Shown here: positions 1-6,473 of the stretch, piece by piece
How positions within the stretch are numbered: the first letter of the stretch is position 1
Layout of the letters: each line of letters opens with the position of its first letter
Source of the DNA: GCA-2726865 sp050053595
Lineage (GTDB): Archaea; Thermoproteota; Bathyarchaeia; TCS64
Assembly (NCBI GenBank): GCA_050053595.1
Contig: JASFTK010000038.1
Span: 1 to 12,708, forward strand
DNA: 12,708 bases
Direction of reading: 5' to 3'
Notes under the pieces: model-generated
Database searches by the model: none
What the model saw: only the letters and a program-made list of their open reading frames with translations
What the model was told of the DNA's origin: nothing
Translations under genes and position numbers: made by a program

Positions 1-967
1 CCCCAGCATCAACCCTGAAGCTCTCATGACACTCAGAGCCCTCATGGAATGCAGCGGCCTCTATCCAACCTGCGATCTCCGGGTCAAATCGGGACTCTAG
101 CAGCGAGACAGCCGGGTTGAAGAGATTGACGCCGTAATCCTCGACCCCATAATCAGCGAAGATGCCCTGTCCCTCCTCCGAGATCAGGAACCCGATAAAG
201 GTCATGGCTCCCTCGAAATTTGCGTCGGGGCTTACCTCAGGGTTGACGGCGATGGCGCTGTAGACGTTGATGAGTTCCCTCCCCGCGCCCACCAGGACGA
301 TGAGATCGATCAGCCCCTCCTCGGAATATTTGAGGTAAGTGCCCATGTCGGTCAGGGTGTAGGCACCGAACTCCTCGGTGATCTGGAGGGTCTTCCCCAT
401 CCCCGTGCCCGATTCCCTGTACCAACCCTCATCCCTCAATATAGAAGGGTCGAACCCAGCAGCTGCCCACAGCTCATTCTCTTTGGAGTGGGTCCCCGAG
501 TCATCCCCCCGGGAGACCCATAAAGCCTCCCCCCGTTCTCCCCCCTCAACAATGGCCTCAAGGGCCTGTGTCGGGGGCAGGTACCTGATGCTTGCAGGGT
601 CTTCCGCAGGACCGATTATCGAGAAATAATTGTAGGCGACGATCTTCCTGTTGACACCGTAGCCCTCTTCAAGGAAGCTAAATTCCCTGGCCGGGGCGTG
701 GACCAAGATCATGTCGGCGTCGCCCCTCCTTGCATGTTGTATGGCGAGACCTGTACCGACGGAGATGAAGTAGATGTCGATAGGATACTCCGCTTCGAAG
801 GTCCCCTCGATCTCGTCCAAGACACCGGTGTCGTAGAGGCTCGTAGTCGTTGATACCACTAGACGGAGATGGGCGGGGGTCCTGGGCCAGGTGAGGTAGA
901 TCCCTGCTGATATGATGAGGGTGAGGGATGCCAGTATGAGGATGTTGTTGCGTCTGTTCCAGGACAT
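1..967 (-). CDS. tupA: Tungstate-binding protein TupA of a tungstate ABC transporter (partial, 3' end off the left edge)
   Basis: Extracytoplasmic solute-binding protein that would deliver tungstate to a TupBC ABC permease; permease genes are not in view and may lie to the left. 322 codons are visible with no stop. Residues 1-28 are a basic start (MSWNRRNN) then a hydrophobic stretch, so a signal peptide or membrane anchor; I see no lipobox cysteine. The mature part begins with STTTSLYDTGVLD (about 39-51), the TTTS oxyanion motif typical of TupA rather than ModA or WtpA. A second signature, SRGDDSGTHSKE, lies at about 152-163. ATG at 967 is chosen because the hydrophobic leader follows directly and a TATA-like box lies 37 bases upstream; there is no clear Shine-Dalgarno, so the transcript is probably short-leadered. 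The gene is divergent from the moa operon and shares its control region. TupA proteins are specific for tungstate in the studied cases; selectivity here is inferred from the motif. Confidence 0.9.
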   Translation of the reverse strand, partial: MSWNRRNNILILASLTLIISAGIYLTWPRTPAHLRLVVSTTTSLYDTGVLDEIEGTFEAEYPIDIYFISVGTGLAIQHARRGDADMILVHAPAREFSFLEEGYGVNRKIVAYNYFSIIGPAEDPASIRYLPPTQALEAIVEGGERGEALWVSRGDDSGTHSKENELWAAAGFDPSILRDEGWYRESGTGMGKTLQITEEFGAYTLTDMGTYLKYSEEGLIDLIVLVGAGRELINVYSAIAVNPEVSPDANFEGAMTFIGFLISEEGQGIFADYGVEDYGVNLFNPAVSLLESRFDPEIAGWIEAAAFHEGSECHESFRVDAG

Positions 968-999
968 TTATTCTGATCGATGTGTTTATTCATGCATAT

Positions 1000-1014
1000 C
1001 GTTATAAGCTTTCG
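1000..1014 (-). promoter_or_regulatory. BRE/TATA-like promoter of tupA
   Basis: Read on the minus strand the sequence is CGAAAGCTTATAACG: a purine-rich BRE-like GAAAGC followed by TTATAA (1002-1007). A start site about 26 bases further would fall near 978, leaving a leader of roughly 11 bases before the tupA ATG. TTATAA is symmetric and could also serve moaA on the plus strand, which would give that operon a leader of about 90 bases. Confidence 0.5.
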
Positions 1015-1040
1015 GCTAAATGGTAATAGGGAAAAAGAAC

Positions 1041-1062
1041 GTTATGCACCGCTATGCATAAC
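1041..1062. promoter_or_regulatory. ModE-like palindromic operator between tupA and moaA
   Basis: A perfect inverted repeat, GTTATGCA-N6-TGCATAAC, lies between the divergent tupA and moaA genes. The 8-6-8 layout and the outer GTTAT/ATAAC resemble the known ModE box (CG.TATATA-N6-TATATAACG type), which has been reported in archaea as well as bacteria. It lies beyond the tupA TATA box (upstream for tupA) and within the probable moaA leader or promoter, so a bound regulator could affect both transcripts. The inner TGCA differs from the classical TATA, so identity of the regulator is inference; no ModE gene is in the window. Confidence 0.55.
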
Positions 1063-1123
1063 CATCTCCACTGATAACCCCAATTAATGGGAGGACACGA
1101 CGATAGGAAATCTAACGGAGAAG

Positions 1124-2044
1124 ATGACCAGGGACCCCCTTGTAGACCCCTACAGGCGCAAGGTGAACAGCCTCAGGATATCGATAACCCAGCGATGCAA
1201 CTTCGATTGCTTTTTCTGCCACCAGGAGGGGGAGTCCAACCCCTCGACGGAGCTCTCACTAGAGGAGATCGAGACCATCGTCTCCGTAGGCGCCGAACTA
1301 GGCATCACGAAACTAAAGCTGACCGGGGGCGAACCCCTCCTGAGGGACGACCTCGTCGAGATATTGCAGAGGATCTCCCCGTATGTCGAGGAGGTCTCAA
1401 TGACCACCAACGGCTACCTCTTAGCCGAGAAGGCCTGCCAACTCAAAGAGGCTGGGCTCGCGAGGATCAATGTCAGCCACCACACCGGGGACCCCGGGAT
1501 CTTCTGCAGGATCATGGGCAGGGACGCCCTTCCTCAGGTGAGGGCGGGGATCCTTGCTGCGCGTGAGTGTGGCCTCACCCCGGTGAAGCTGAACATGGTG
1601 GTGATGAGGGGGGTGAACGAGGGGGAGATCCATGCCATGATTGACTTCGCCAGGGAGGCGGGCGTAACGCTCCAGCTCATAGAGTTCCAGCCCTTGGAGA
1701 GAGGGGTGGAGGGATGGGCCGAGTACCACTACGACCTCAAACCCATCGAGGGGGAACTGGAAGCAGGCTCAGAGAGGGTGGTCGAGAGGGAGATGCACCG
1801 TAGAAAACAGTACCATCTGAGGAGCGGAGGGGTCGTCGAGGTAGTGAGGCCGATGCACAACACCGACTTCTGCAGATACTGCACCAGACTCAGGGTCACC
1901 TCGGACGGCTACCTCAAGCCCTGCCTCATGAGGGAGGACAACCACGTAGAGGCCGCCACCCACCTCAGGAATGGGGGCTCCAGGGAGGATATCGTCGCTG
2001 CCTTCCGGAAGGCCGTCGCCCTGAGGGAGCCTTACTGGAAGTGA
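1124..2044 (+). CDS. moaA: GTP 3',8-cyclase MoaA (radical SAM)
   Basis: First step of molybdopterin synthesis: with MoaC it turns GTP into cyclic pyranopterin monophosphate. It is cytoplasmic and carries two 4Fe-4S clusters. The N-terminal radical-SAM cluster motif is C25-x3-C29-x2-C32 (CNFDCFFC), followed by LTGGEPLL for S-adenosylmethionine binding. The second cluster motif of MoaA is C250-x2-C253-x13-C267 (CRYCTRLRVTSDGYLKPC), which separates it from other radical-SAM proteins. At 306 residues it has the short archaeal length and ends in REPYWK, without the C-terminal Gly-Gly known from some bacterial and human homologues. ATG at 1124 is chosen: GGAG stands three bases before it, and an in-frame TAA at 1085 leaves little room upstream. 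It is the first gene of the moa-moe operon, four bases before moaD. Confidence 0.95.
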   Translation: MTRDPLVDPYRRKVNSLRISITQRCNFDCFFCHQEGESNPSTELSLEEIETIVSVGAELGITKLKLTGGEPLLRDDLVEILQRISPYVEEVSMTTNGYLLAEKACQLKEAGLARINVSHHTGDPGIFCRIMGRDALPQVRAGILAARECGLTPVKLNMVVMRGVNEGEIHAMIDFAREAGVTLQLIEFQPLERGVEGWAEYHYDLKPIEGELEAGSERVVEREMHRRKQYHLRSGGVVEVVRPMHNTDFCRYCTRLRVTSDGYLKPCLMREDNHVEAATHLRNGGSREDIVAAFRKAVALREPYWK

Positions 2045-2048
2045 AGAT

Positions 2049-2288
2049 ATGAGGGTGAGGGTCAGATACTTCGCCTCGATAAGGGAGATCCTTGGGAAGG
2101 GGGAGGCAGAGGTTGAAGTCCTAGAGGGCTCGACCGTCGGAGAGCTGGTGGAGAGGTTTAAAGAGAGGCACGGAGGACTGGGGGGGCGGAGGTTACTGGT
2201 AGCGGTAAATGGCGAATACGCCGACCCTAAGACCGTCTTAGGGGAAGGCGACGAGGTCGCGCTGTTCCCGCATGTGAGCGGTGGATGA
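2049..2288 (+). CDS. moaD: Molybdopterin synthase small subunit MoaD (sulfur carrier)
   Basis: Ubiquitin-like sulfur carrier of 79 residues. Its C-terminal glycine is adenylated and thiocarboxylated by an E1-like enzyme, then MoaD gives the sulfur to precursor Z inside the MoaDE complex. The fold signature is visible as MRVRVRYFASIREILG at the start, a middle VGELVERF helix, and VAVNGEYAD before the end. The protein ends exactly in HVSGG, the Gly-Gly tail the reaction needs. It starts four bases after the moaA stop, with purine-rich GGAAGTGAAG just before the ATG. No E1-like activating gene (moeB) is in this window, so activation must come from elsewhere. Length and tail leave little doubt. 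Confidence 0.93.
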   Translation: MRVRVRYFASIREILGKGEAEVEVLEGSTVGELVERFKERHGGLGGRRLLVAVNGEYADPKTVLGEGDEVALFPHVSGG

Positions 2289-2289
2289 G

Positions 2290-2712
2290 ATGATAGAGAT
2301 AACGAGGGAAGATTTCTCCGTCGACAATGTCATCAAGGGCATCAAGGCCAGAGGGATGGGGGCCGTGGTGACCTTCCTGGGCGTTGTGAGAGACCACTCC
2401 CGAGGGAGAGATGTCAAACGGATCGAGATCCAGGTCTACGAGGAGATGGCTAGGAGCCAACTAGAGGAGATAAGGGAAGAGGCCTTAGAGCGGTTTAATG
2501 TCGAGGAGGTCGCAATAGTGCACAGGTATGGGAGCCTCAGGGTCTCAGAGAATATTATGATGATCGCTGTCGGGGCAGGTCACAGGGAGGAGGCCTTCGA
2601 GGCCTGCCGATACATCTTAGAGGCGGTGAAGGAGAGGGTGCCTATATGGAAGAAGGAGTTCACGCCAGAGGGGGAGTTCTGGATCGAGGGGGAGGAGTAT
2701 GAGAGGGCGTAG
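2290..2712 (+). CDS. moaE: Molybdopterin synthase catalytic subunit MoaE
   Basis: Large subunit of molybdopterin synthase; it binds precursor Z and receives two sulfurs from MoaD to make the dithiolene. The 140-residue protein shows GAVVTFLGVVRDHSRG (about 24-39), HRYGSLRVSE (about 78-87) and VPIWKKEFTPEG near residues 117-128, where the paired lysines form the active site in the family. ATG at 2290 is preferred because it follows the moaD stop (2286-2288) by one base and GGTGG at 2281-2285 can act as ribosome site; it gives MIEITREDF, the usual MoaE start. A GTG at 2281 would add three residues and overlap moaD by eight bases. It is translationally coupled to moaD and matches its partner subunit by position. 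Confidence 0.94.
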   Translation: MIEITREDFSVDNVIKGIKARGMGAVVTFLGVVRDHSRGRDVKRIEIQVYEEMARSQLEEIREEALERFNVEEVAIVHRYGSLRVSENIMMIAVGAGHREEAFEACRYILEAVKERVPIWKKEFTPEGEFWIEGEEYERA

Positions 2713-3151
2713 CGACCCAATGAGGATGGTGGACATCTCAGTGAAAGAGACGGTCCACAGGGAGGCTGAAGCCGTGGGCAGGATCAAGTTGAAGGGGGCG
2801 ACGATCAAGGCGGTCGAGGGGGGGAGGATAATGAAGGGGGATCCATTGCCGGCAGCGGAGATCGCCTGCATCCTCGCCGTCAAGAAAACCCCTGAGCTAC
2901 TCCCCCTCTGCCACCCCGTCCCCATAACCTCGGTGGATGTCAGCTTCAATATCTCGGAGGATCACATCGAGGTGAGATGCAGGGTTACCGCCGACTACAA
3001 GACGGGGGTCGAGATGGAGGCCCTCACCGGGGTCTCAGTAGCCCTCCTCACCATATGGGACATGGTGAAGTACCTTGAGAAGGACGAGGATGGCCAGTAC
3101 CCCTCAACGACCATATCAGGTATAAGGGTAGTGGAGAAGAGGAAGGGATGA
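2699..3151 (+). CDS. moaC: Cyclic pyranopterin monophosphate synthase MoaC
   Basis: Works after MoaA, rearranging the 3',8-cyclised GTP intermediate into precursor Z. Family residues are in place: KGDPLPAAEIA (46-56), LCHPVPIT (70-77, histidine 72), TGVEMEALTG (102-111, glutamates 105 and 107) and WDMVK (120-124, aspartate 121 and lysine 124). The core family start MVDIS is at 2726. ATG at 2699 is given because GGAGG lies just upstream; it overlaps moaE by 14 bases and adds nine residues (MRGRSDPMR). ATG at 2720 or 2726 are real alternatives, but the bases before them make a poorer ribosome site. The stop overlaps the moaB start as ATGA. Confidence 0.95.
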   Translation: MRGRSDPMRMVDISVKETVHREAEAVGRIKLKGATIKAVEGGRIMKGDPLPAAEIACILAVKKTPELLPLCHPVPITSVDVSFNISEDHIEVRCRVTADYKTGVEMEALTGVSVALLTIWDMVKYLEKDEDGQYPSTTISGIRVVEKRKG

Positions 3152-3651
3152 GGATGGGAGAGCACAGAAGAGACCAGGAGGTAGAAGCCGCCGTCGCGCT
3201 GATGGTGACCAGCGACACCCGGACCCCGGAAAACGACGAGACCGGTAAGACCGCCATAAGGTTGTTGGAGGGGGCGGGTCACAGGGTGGCCGCTTATGTG
3301 ATCGTCCCCAACGATGCTGAGAAGATCAAAGTGGCTTACGAGGGCTTCCTCGGGGACAGTGAGATCCAGGTGATCCTTACCAGCGGCGGCACGGGGATAG
3401 GTTCCAAGGACAAGACGGTGGACGAGGTCTCAGCCAGCTTCGAGAAGACCATCGTGGGCTTCGGTGAACTCTTCAGACGCCTCAGCTATGATGAGATCGG
3501 GGAGGCAGCGATGTTCAGCAGGGCGGTCTCAGGGGTCGCCAGGGGGAAGCTGGTCTTCTGCCTCCCAGGGTCCAGGGGGGCGATGGAGACCGCCTTGGGA
3601 GAGATAATCCTCCCCTCTCTGGGGCATATGCTATGGGAGCTGGGAAGATGA
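3148..3651 (+). CDS. moaB: Molybdopterin adenylyltransferase of the MoaB/Mog family
   Basis: Activates molybdopterin by adenylation before metal insertion. In archaea MoaB takes this role, and in Pyrococcus it is linked to tungsten cofactor. The 167-residue protein has the MoCF_biosynth fold: VTSDTRTPENDETG (20-33), TSGGTGIGSKDKT (78-90, with the catalytic aspartate D88) and CLPGSRGAMETAL (138-150). The N-terminal ten residues are charged and look like an extension. The start overlaps the moaC stop (ATGA at 3148-3151), and the end overlaps moeA in the same way. As a stand-alone MoCF protein next to MoeA it fits the two-step adenylation and insertion pair. Bacterial MoaB paralogues can be inactive; the intact motifs suggest an active enzyme here. 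Confidence 0.92.
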   Translation: MRMGEHRRDQEVEAAVALMVTSDTRTPENDETGKTAIRLLEGAGHRVAAYVIVPNDAEKIKVAYEGFLGDSEIQVILTSGGTGIGSKDKTVDEVSASFEKTIVGFGELFRRLSYDEIGEAAMFSRAVSGVARGKLVFCLPGSRGAMETALGEIILPSLGHMLWELGR

Positions 3652-4865
3652 CAGGCATGAAGCCCTTCAAGACCCTCCTCCCCCGACTGGAGGCTCTGAG
3701 GATCATCGAGGAGAACATCAACAGGATTGAGAGGGTCGAGGAGGTCCCCCTTGAGAGAGCTGGGGGCAGGGTCCTCGCGGGAGACATAGTTGCCGGGTTC
3801 TCTGTACCCCCCTTCGCAAGATCAGCTATGGACGGATACGCCGTTAGGGCAGAGGACACCTACGGCGCTTCGACAACCGATCCCAAACGGCTGAGACTCT
3901 TGGGGGTGCAGTACGCCGGCGAGTATTTCCAGGGGGAGGTCGACCAGGGGGAGTGTGTCCAGGTCGCGACGGGGAGCCCGGTCCCCCTGGGGGCTGACTC
4001 CGTGGTTATGGTGGAGTTCACCCGTAGCGAGGGGGAGACAGTTGAGATCCAGAAACCCGCATACCCTGGGTCGAATGTCTCCCCGGTGGGGGAGGACATT
4101 GTGGAGGGGGAGACTGTGATCGGGGCGGGAGAGGTCCTTACCCCGGCTAAGGTGGGCGCCTTGGCGGCCATGAACGTTGAGAGGGTGGAGGTTTACGCCA
4201 GACCTAGGGTCGCCATCTATTCCACGGGCTCCGAGATCAGGCCCCTGGGCTCTGAGTTGCACCCGAGCCAGATCTATGATGTCAACTCCTATACCCTGTC
4301 CTCCTTTGTAGGTTCAAATGGATGCCAACCCGTGATGAGGGGCGTCGTCCCAGATGAGAAGGACAGGATTGATGAGGCGGTCCGGGAGGCGTCGGGTTAT
4401 GACCTAGGCATCTTCTCAGGGGGGAGCTCCGTCGGGGCCAGGGATCTCTTCGCTTACGCCATTGAGGGGCTGGGAGAGGTCCTTTTCCATGGCCTCCAGG
4501 TGAAGCCGGGGAAGCCGACCCTCTTCGGGATCGTCGATGGCACCCCGATCTTTGGGATGCCAGGGTACCCCACCTCATGCCTCAGCAATGCATACATCTT
4601 CCTCACTCCCGCCCTCAGGAGGCTCGCGGGCCTCCCCCCCGCCAAGCCTAGAACGGTAAAAGCGAGGATGGGTCAGAGGTTCGTCTCGGGCTCCGGCAGG
4701 GAGCAGTTCCTCACTGTGAGGGTCGAAGAGGGGGTAGCAATCCCCACCTTCAAGAGATCCGGGGCCATAACGAGCATGTCCCACGCTGATGGTTACATCG
4801 TCCTCCCTGTGAACCTTGATGTCATAGAGGAAGGGGCTGAGGTCGAGGTAACACTCCTTGGATGA
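3648..4865 (+). CDS. moeA: Molybdopterin molybdenumtransferase MoeA
   Basis: Inserts molybdate or tungstate into adenylated molybdopterin, giving the bis-oxo metal cofactor. The 405-residue protein has all domains: an N-terminal linker region with PPFARSAMDGYAVRA (about 54-68), domain II with VATGSPVPLGADSVVM (about 106-121), the MoCF-like catalytic domain with SGGSSVGARD (256-265), VKPGKPTLFG (284-293) and GMPGYPTS (302-309), and a beta C-terminal domain. It lacks the fused periplasmic-binding-like tail some archaeal MoeA carry. ATG at 3648 is chosen because it overlaps the moaB stop as ATGA and has GGGAG eight bases upstream; an in-frame ATG at 3633 would add five residues. It is the last gene of the operon and ends 12 bases before the converging MFS gene. 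Only one MoeA is present, so whether it loads Mo or W cannot be told from sequence. Confidence 0.95.
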   Translation: MTGMKPFKTLLPRLEALRIIEENINRIERVEEVPLERAGGRVLAGDIVAGFSVPPFARSAMDGYAVRAEDTYGASTTDPKRLRLLGVQYAGEYFQGEVDQGECVQVATGSPVPLGADSVVMVEFTRSEGETVEIQKPAYPGSNVSPVGEDIVEGETVIGAGEVLTPAKVGALAAMNVERVEVYARPRVAIYSTGSEIRPLGSELHPSQIYDVNSYTLSSFVGSNGCQPVMRGVVPDEKDRIDEAVREASGYDLGIFSGGSSVGARDLFAYAIEGLGEVLFHGLQVKPGKPTLFGIVDGTPIFGMPGYPTSCLSNAYIFLTPALRRLAGLPPAKPRTVKARMGQRFVSGSGREQFLTVRVEEGVAIPTFKRSGAITSMSHADGYIVLPVNLDVIEEGAEVEVTLLG

Positions 4866-4877
4866 AGCCAGAAGGGC

Positions 4878-6137
4878 TCAGTCTTCAAGATCCTCTTTTT
4901 CGGGCTGGAAGAAGCTCTTGTAGAGCAGTCCGTTGGCTGCGATAAATAGGGCGCCTATCATGAAGGGCAGCGAGAGGCTTATTGTCTCGAACATGTAACC
5001 CGCGATAACGGGGGCTACTGTTCTGAGGGACATCCTGGCAAAACTGCTGATCCCTATGGCTGTGGCTGTCTCCTCGGGGTCGACGATGGTGGTGGCGAAG
5101 GACTGCCTGATGGGCATGGTGAACATGATGGATATCCTCAGGGCGACCATGAAGAAGAGGGCCAGCAAGTATGAGGGGCTCAGCGAGAAGCCAATGGTCA
5201 GGGCTGCCGTAACTATCCTTGAACCGACCAGTGACGGTATCTCGCCAAACCTGTCCACCACTGACGGTATGAAGCCGTAGCTGAAGACGCTCAGGAGCCT
5301 TGTGGCGGCGTAGATGGGGCCCAGGACCTCCCCGCCAACCCCGAACCGTATGAAGAAGTAGAGGGAGAGCAGGGACTGGATGAAACCCCAGCCTATACCG
5401 CTGGTCGACCGGACTAGGGAGAACTTGATTATGATCCCCCAGGACTCTCTCCTACCCGAGGCCTCCCTAGGGCTCTCGTCAACCGGCTTCTGGGCCTTGG
5501 TGTCTCTTATGGGGATCAGGAGTAGTATGCCTATGAGGGTACTAGCGGTGCCGATCCAGAAAAGCAGGGCGTGGGCTCCCACGACATCCATCCCAATGCT
5601 CGTCTGGAAGAAAGCGGGGAGGGCTGCGAGGAGGTAGCCCAAAGTGGACGCCAGAGCATTGGAGGTGGCGAGACCGCTGAAGATCCCTGGTCGGGTCATG
5701 ATATCGGTCTTGTCCGAGATGTAGCCTGAGACCACTGGTTGCCCGGCTCCTGCGCCCTCCCCGAGGGCTCCCATGCCTTGGCCTAGGGCTAGGAGCCAGA
5801 AATCGGTGCTGACGGCGAAGATGATGAGGCGGAGGGAGGCGAAAACTCCTCCGAGGAGCAGGAATATCTTCCTGCCGTATCGGTCTGAGAGGAACCCGAA
5901 GATGATGGAGTGGAAGGCGCTCACGAGTGTGGCGATGGACAGTAGGAGCCCGATCTTTACTGGGCTGAAGCCTAACAGGGCGAAGTAGATGGGCCGCACC
6001 ACATGTAGGAACCCCATGGCGACCCTCCGGAAGGTCATGGAGCCCATAAGTAGCTTGAGGTCTCTGTCAAACCCCTCAGGGAGCCTCAGGTTGAGAGCCT
6101 TAATCAAATGTCTCTCGGTCCTCCAGGATTCTAACAA
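4878..6137 (-). CDS. Major facilitator superfamily transporter
   Basis: Secondary transporter of the cytoplasmic membrane, 419 residues, about 12 hydrophobic segments in two halves joined by a polar stretch near residues 211-231 (RDTKAQKPVDESPREASGRR). MFS motif A is clear at GFLSDRYGRK (81-90), between the second and third segments. A shorter relative, SVVDRFGEIPS, appears at the equivalent place in the second half. The substrate cannot be told from sequence; multidrug efflux and small-metabolite carriers share these features. The start is uncertain: TTG at 6137 is the only candidate that keeps the amphipathic lead-in LPEGFDRDLKLL, but no ribosome site precedes it. The first ATG, at residue 31, would cut into the first segment's approach. 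It converges with moeA and stands 336 bases from the SDR gene on the same strand, so it is probably its own transcript. Confidence 0.88.
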   Translation of the reverse strand: MLESWRTERHLIKALNLRLPEGFDRDLKLLMGSMTFRRVAMGFLHVVRPIYFALLGFSPVKIGLLLSIATLVSAFHSIIFGFLSDRYGRKIFLLLGGVFASLRLIIFAVSTDFWLLALGQGMGALGEGAGAGQPVVSGYISDKTDIMTRPGIFSGLATSNALASTLGYLLAALPAFFQTSIGMDVVGAHALLFWIGTASTLIGILLLIPIRDTKAQKPVDESPREASGRRESWGIIIKFSLVRSTSGIGWGFIQSLLSLYFFIRFGVGGEVLGPIYAATRLLSVFSYGFIPSVVDRFGEIPSLVGSRIVTAALTIGFSLSPSYLLALFFMVALRISIMFTMPIRQSFATTIVDPEETATAIGISSFARMSLRTVAPVIAGYMFETISLSLPFMIGALFIAANGLLYKSFFQPEKEDLED

Positions 6138-6362
6138 TATGCAATGGATATTGTATTAAGGGATTCTCCTCAAGCCGGCCACAGCGGGTCTCCTTGTCTT
6201 ATCCGGCATGACAGATAATCATGTGTAGACCATCGTGGTGGGAACTTCTCATTCATTGAGATATTTTTCTATGTCTTTATTCAGAGGAATATCGGCATGC
6301 ATACAAGTACTCAATACTCTTTTCAGATTGATATCTCGATGGTGGACTGGGGGGGGGACTTT

Positions 6363-6376
6363 CCTAAAATTTTAGG
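6363..6376. repeat. Perfect 14-bp palindrome
   Basis: CCTAAAATTTTAGG is a full palindrome with no spacer, in an otherwise gene-free stretch about 230 bases upstream of the MFS start. It could be a dimeric regulator site; there is no partner evidence in the window. Confidence 0.4.
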
Positions 6377-6400
6377 CATCTGCGATTTAATTATCTAAAA

Positions 6401-6425
6401 AGTAGGGGGAGGGGTTCGAACCCTC
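6401..6425 (-). pseudogene. 3' end of a tRNA gene without its 5' half (possible attachment-site remnant)
   Basis: Read on the minus strand, GAGGG-TTCGAAC-CCCTC forms a perfect five-pair T arm whose seven-base loop fits the universal TTCRANY rule. It is followed by seven bases, CCCCTAC, that would be the 3' strand of an acceptor stem, and then a run of T typical of a transcript end. Just before the T arm, AGC-TAAG-GCT could be a class-II variable arm. I find no matching GTAGGGG 5' strand, no D arm and no canonical anticodon arm in the roughly 70 bases up to the SDR stop. A truncated tRNA or an integration scar fits best; chance similarity is possible because the T-arm core is itself a palindrome. 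Confidence 0.4.
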
Positions 6426-6473
6426 GAAAGCCTTAGCTATGGGTTCCTGCCTCCATCCACAAACAAAGGGGGT

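Larger units (their letters stand above)
6138..6473. other. 336-bp intergenic region between MFS and SDR genes
   Basis: No convincing gene is present. It holds a tRNA-like 3' end (minus strand, 6401-6425), a run of five T on the minus strand directly after it (6397-6401), a perfect 14-bp palindrome (6363-6376) and nine consecutive G (6349-6357). A short minus-strand reading frame ends at ...DIPLNKDIEKYLNE with a stop in the 6240s, but it has no credible start and could be a chance frame or a decayed gene. Confidence 0.6.

Noticed and set aside
1063..1123. Molybdenum cofactor riboswitch in the moaA leader
   Set aside because: The leader is too short for that bacterial riboswitch and shows only the operator-like palindrome, no multi-stem structure.
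6271..6375. 34-codon plus-strand frame starting MSLFRGISAC
   Set aside because: It runs through the G9 tract, has no ribosome site or promoter and ends in the palindrome; chance is the simpler explanation.
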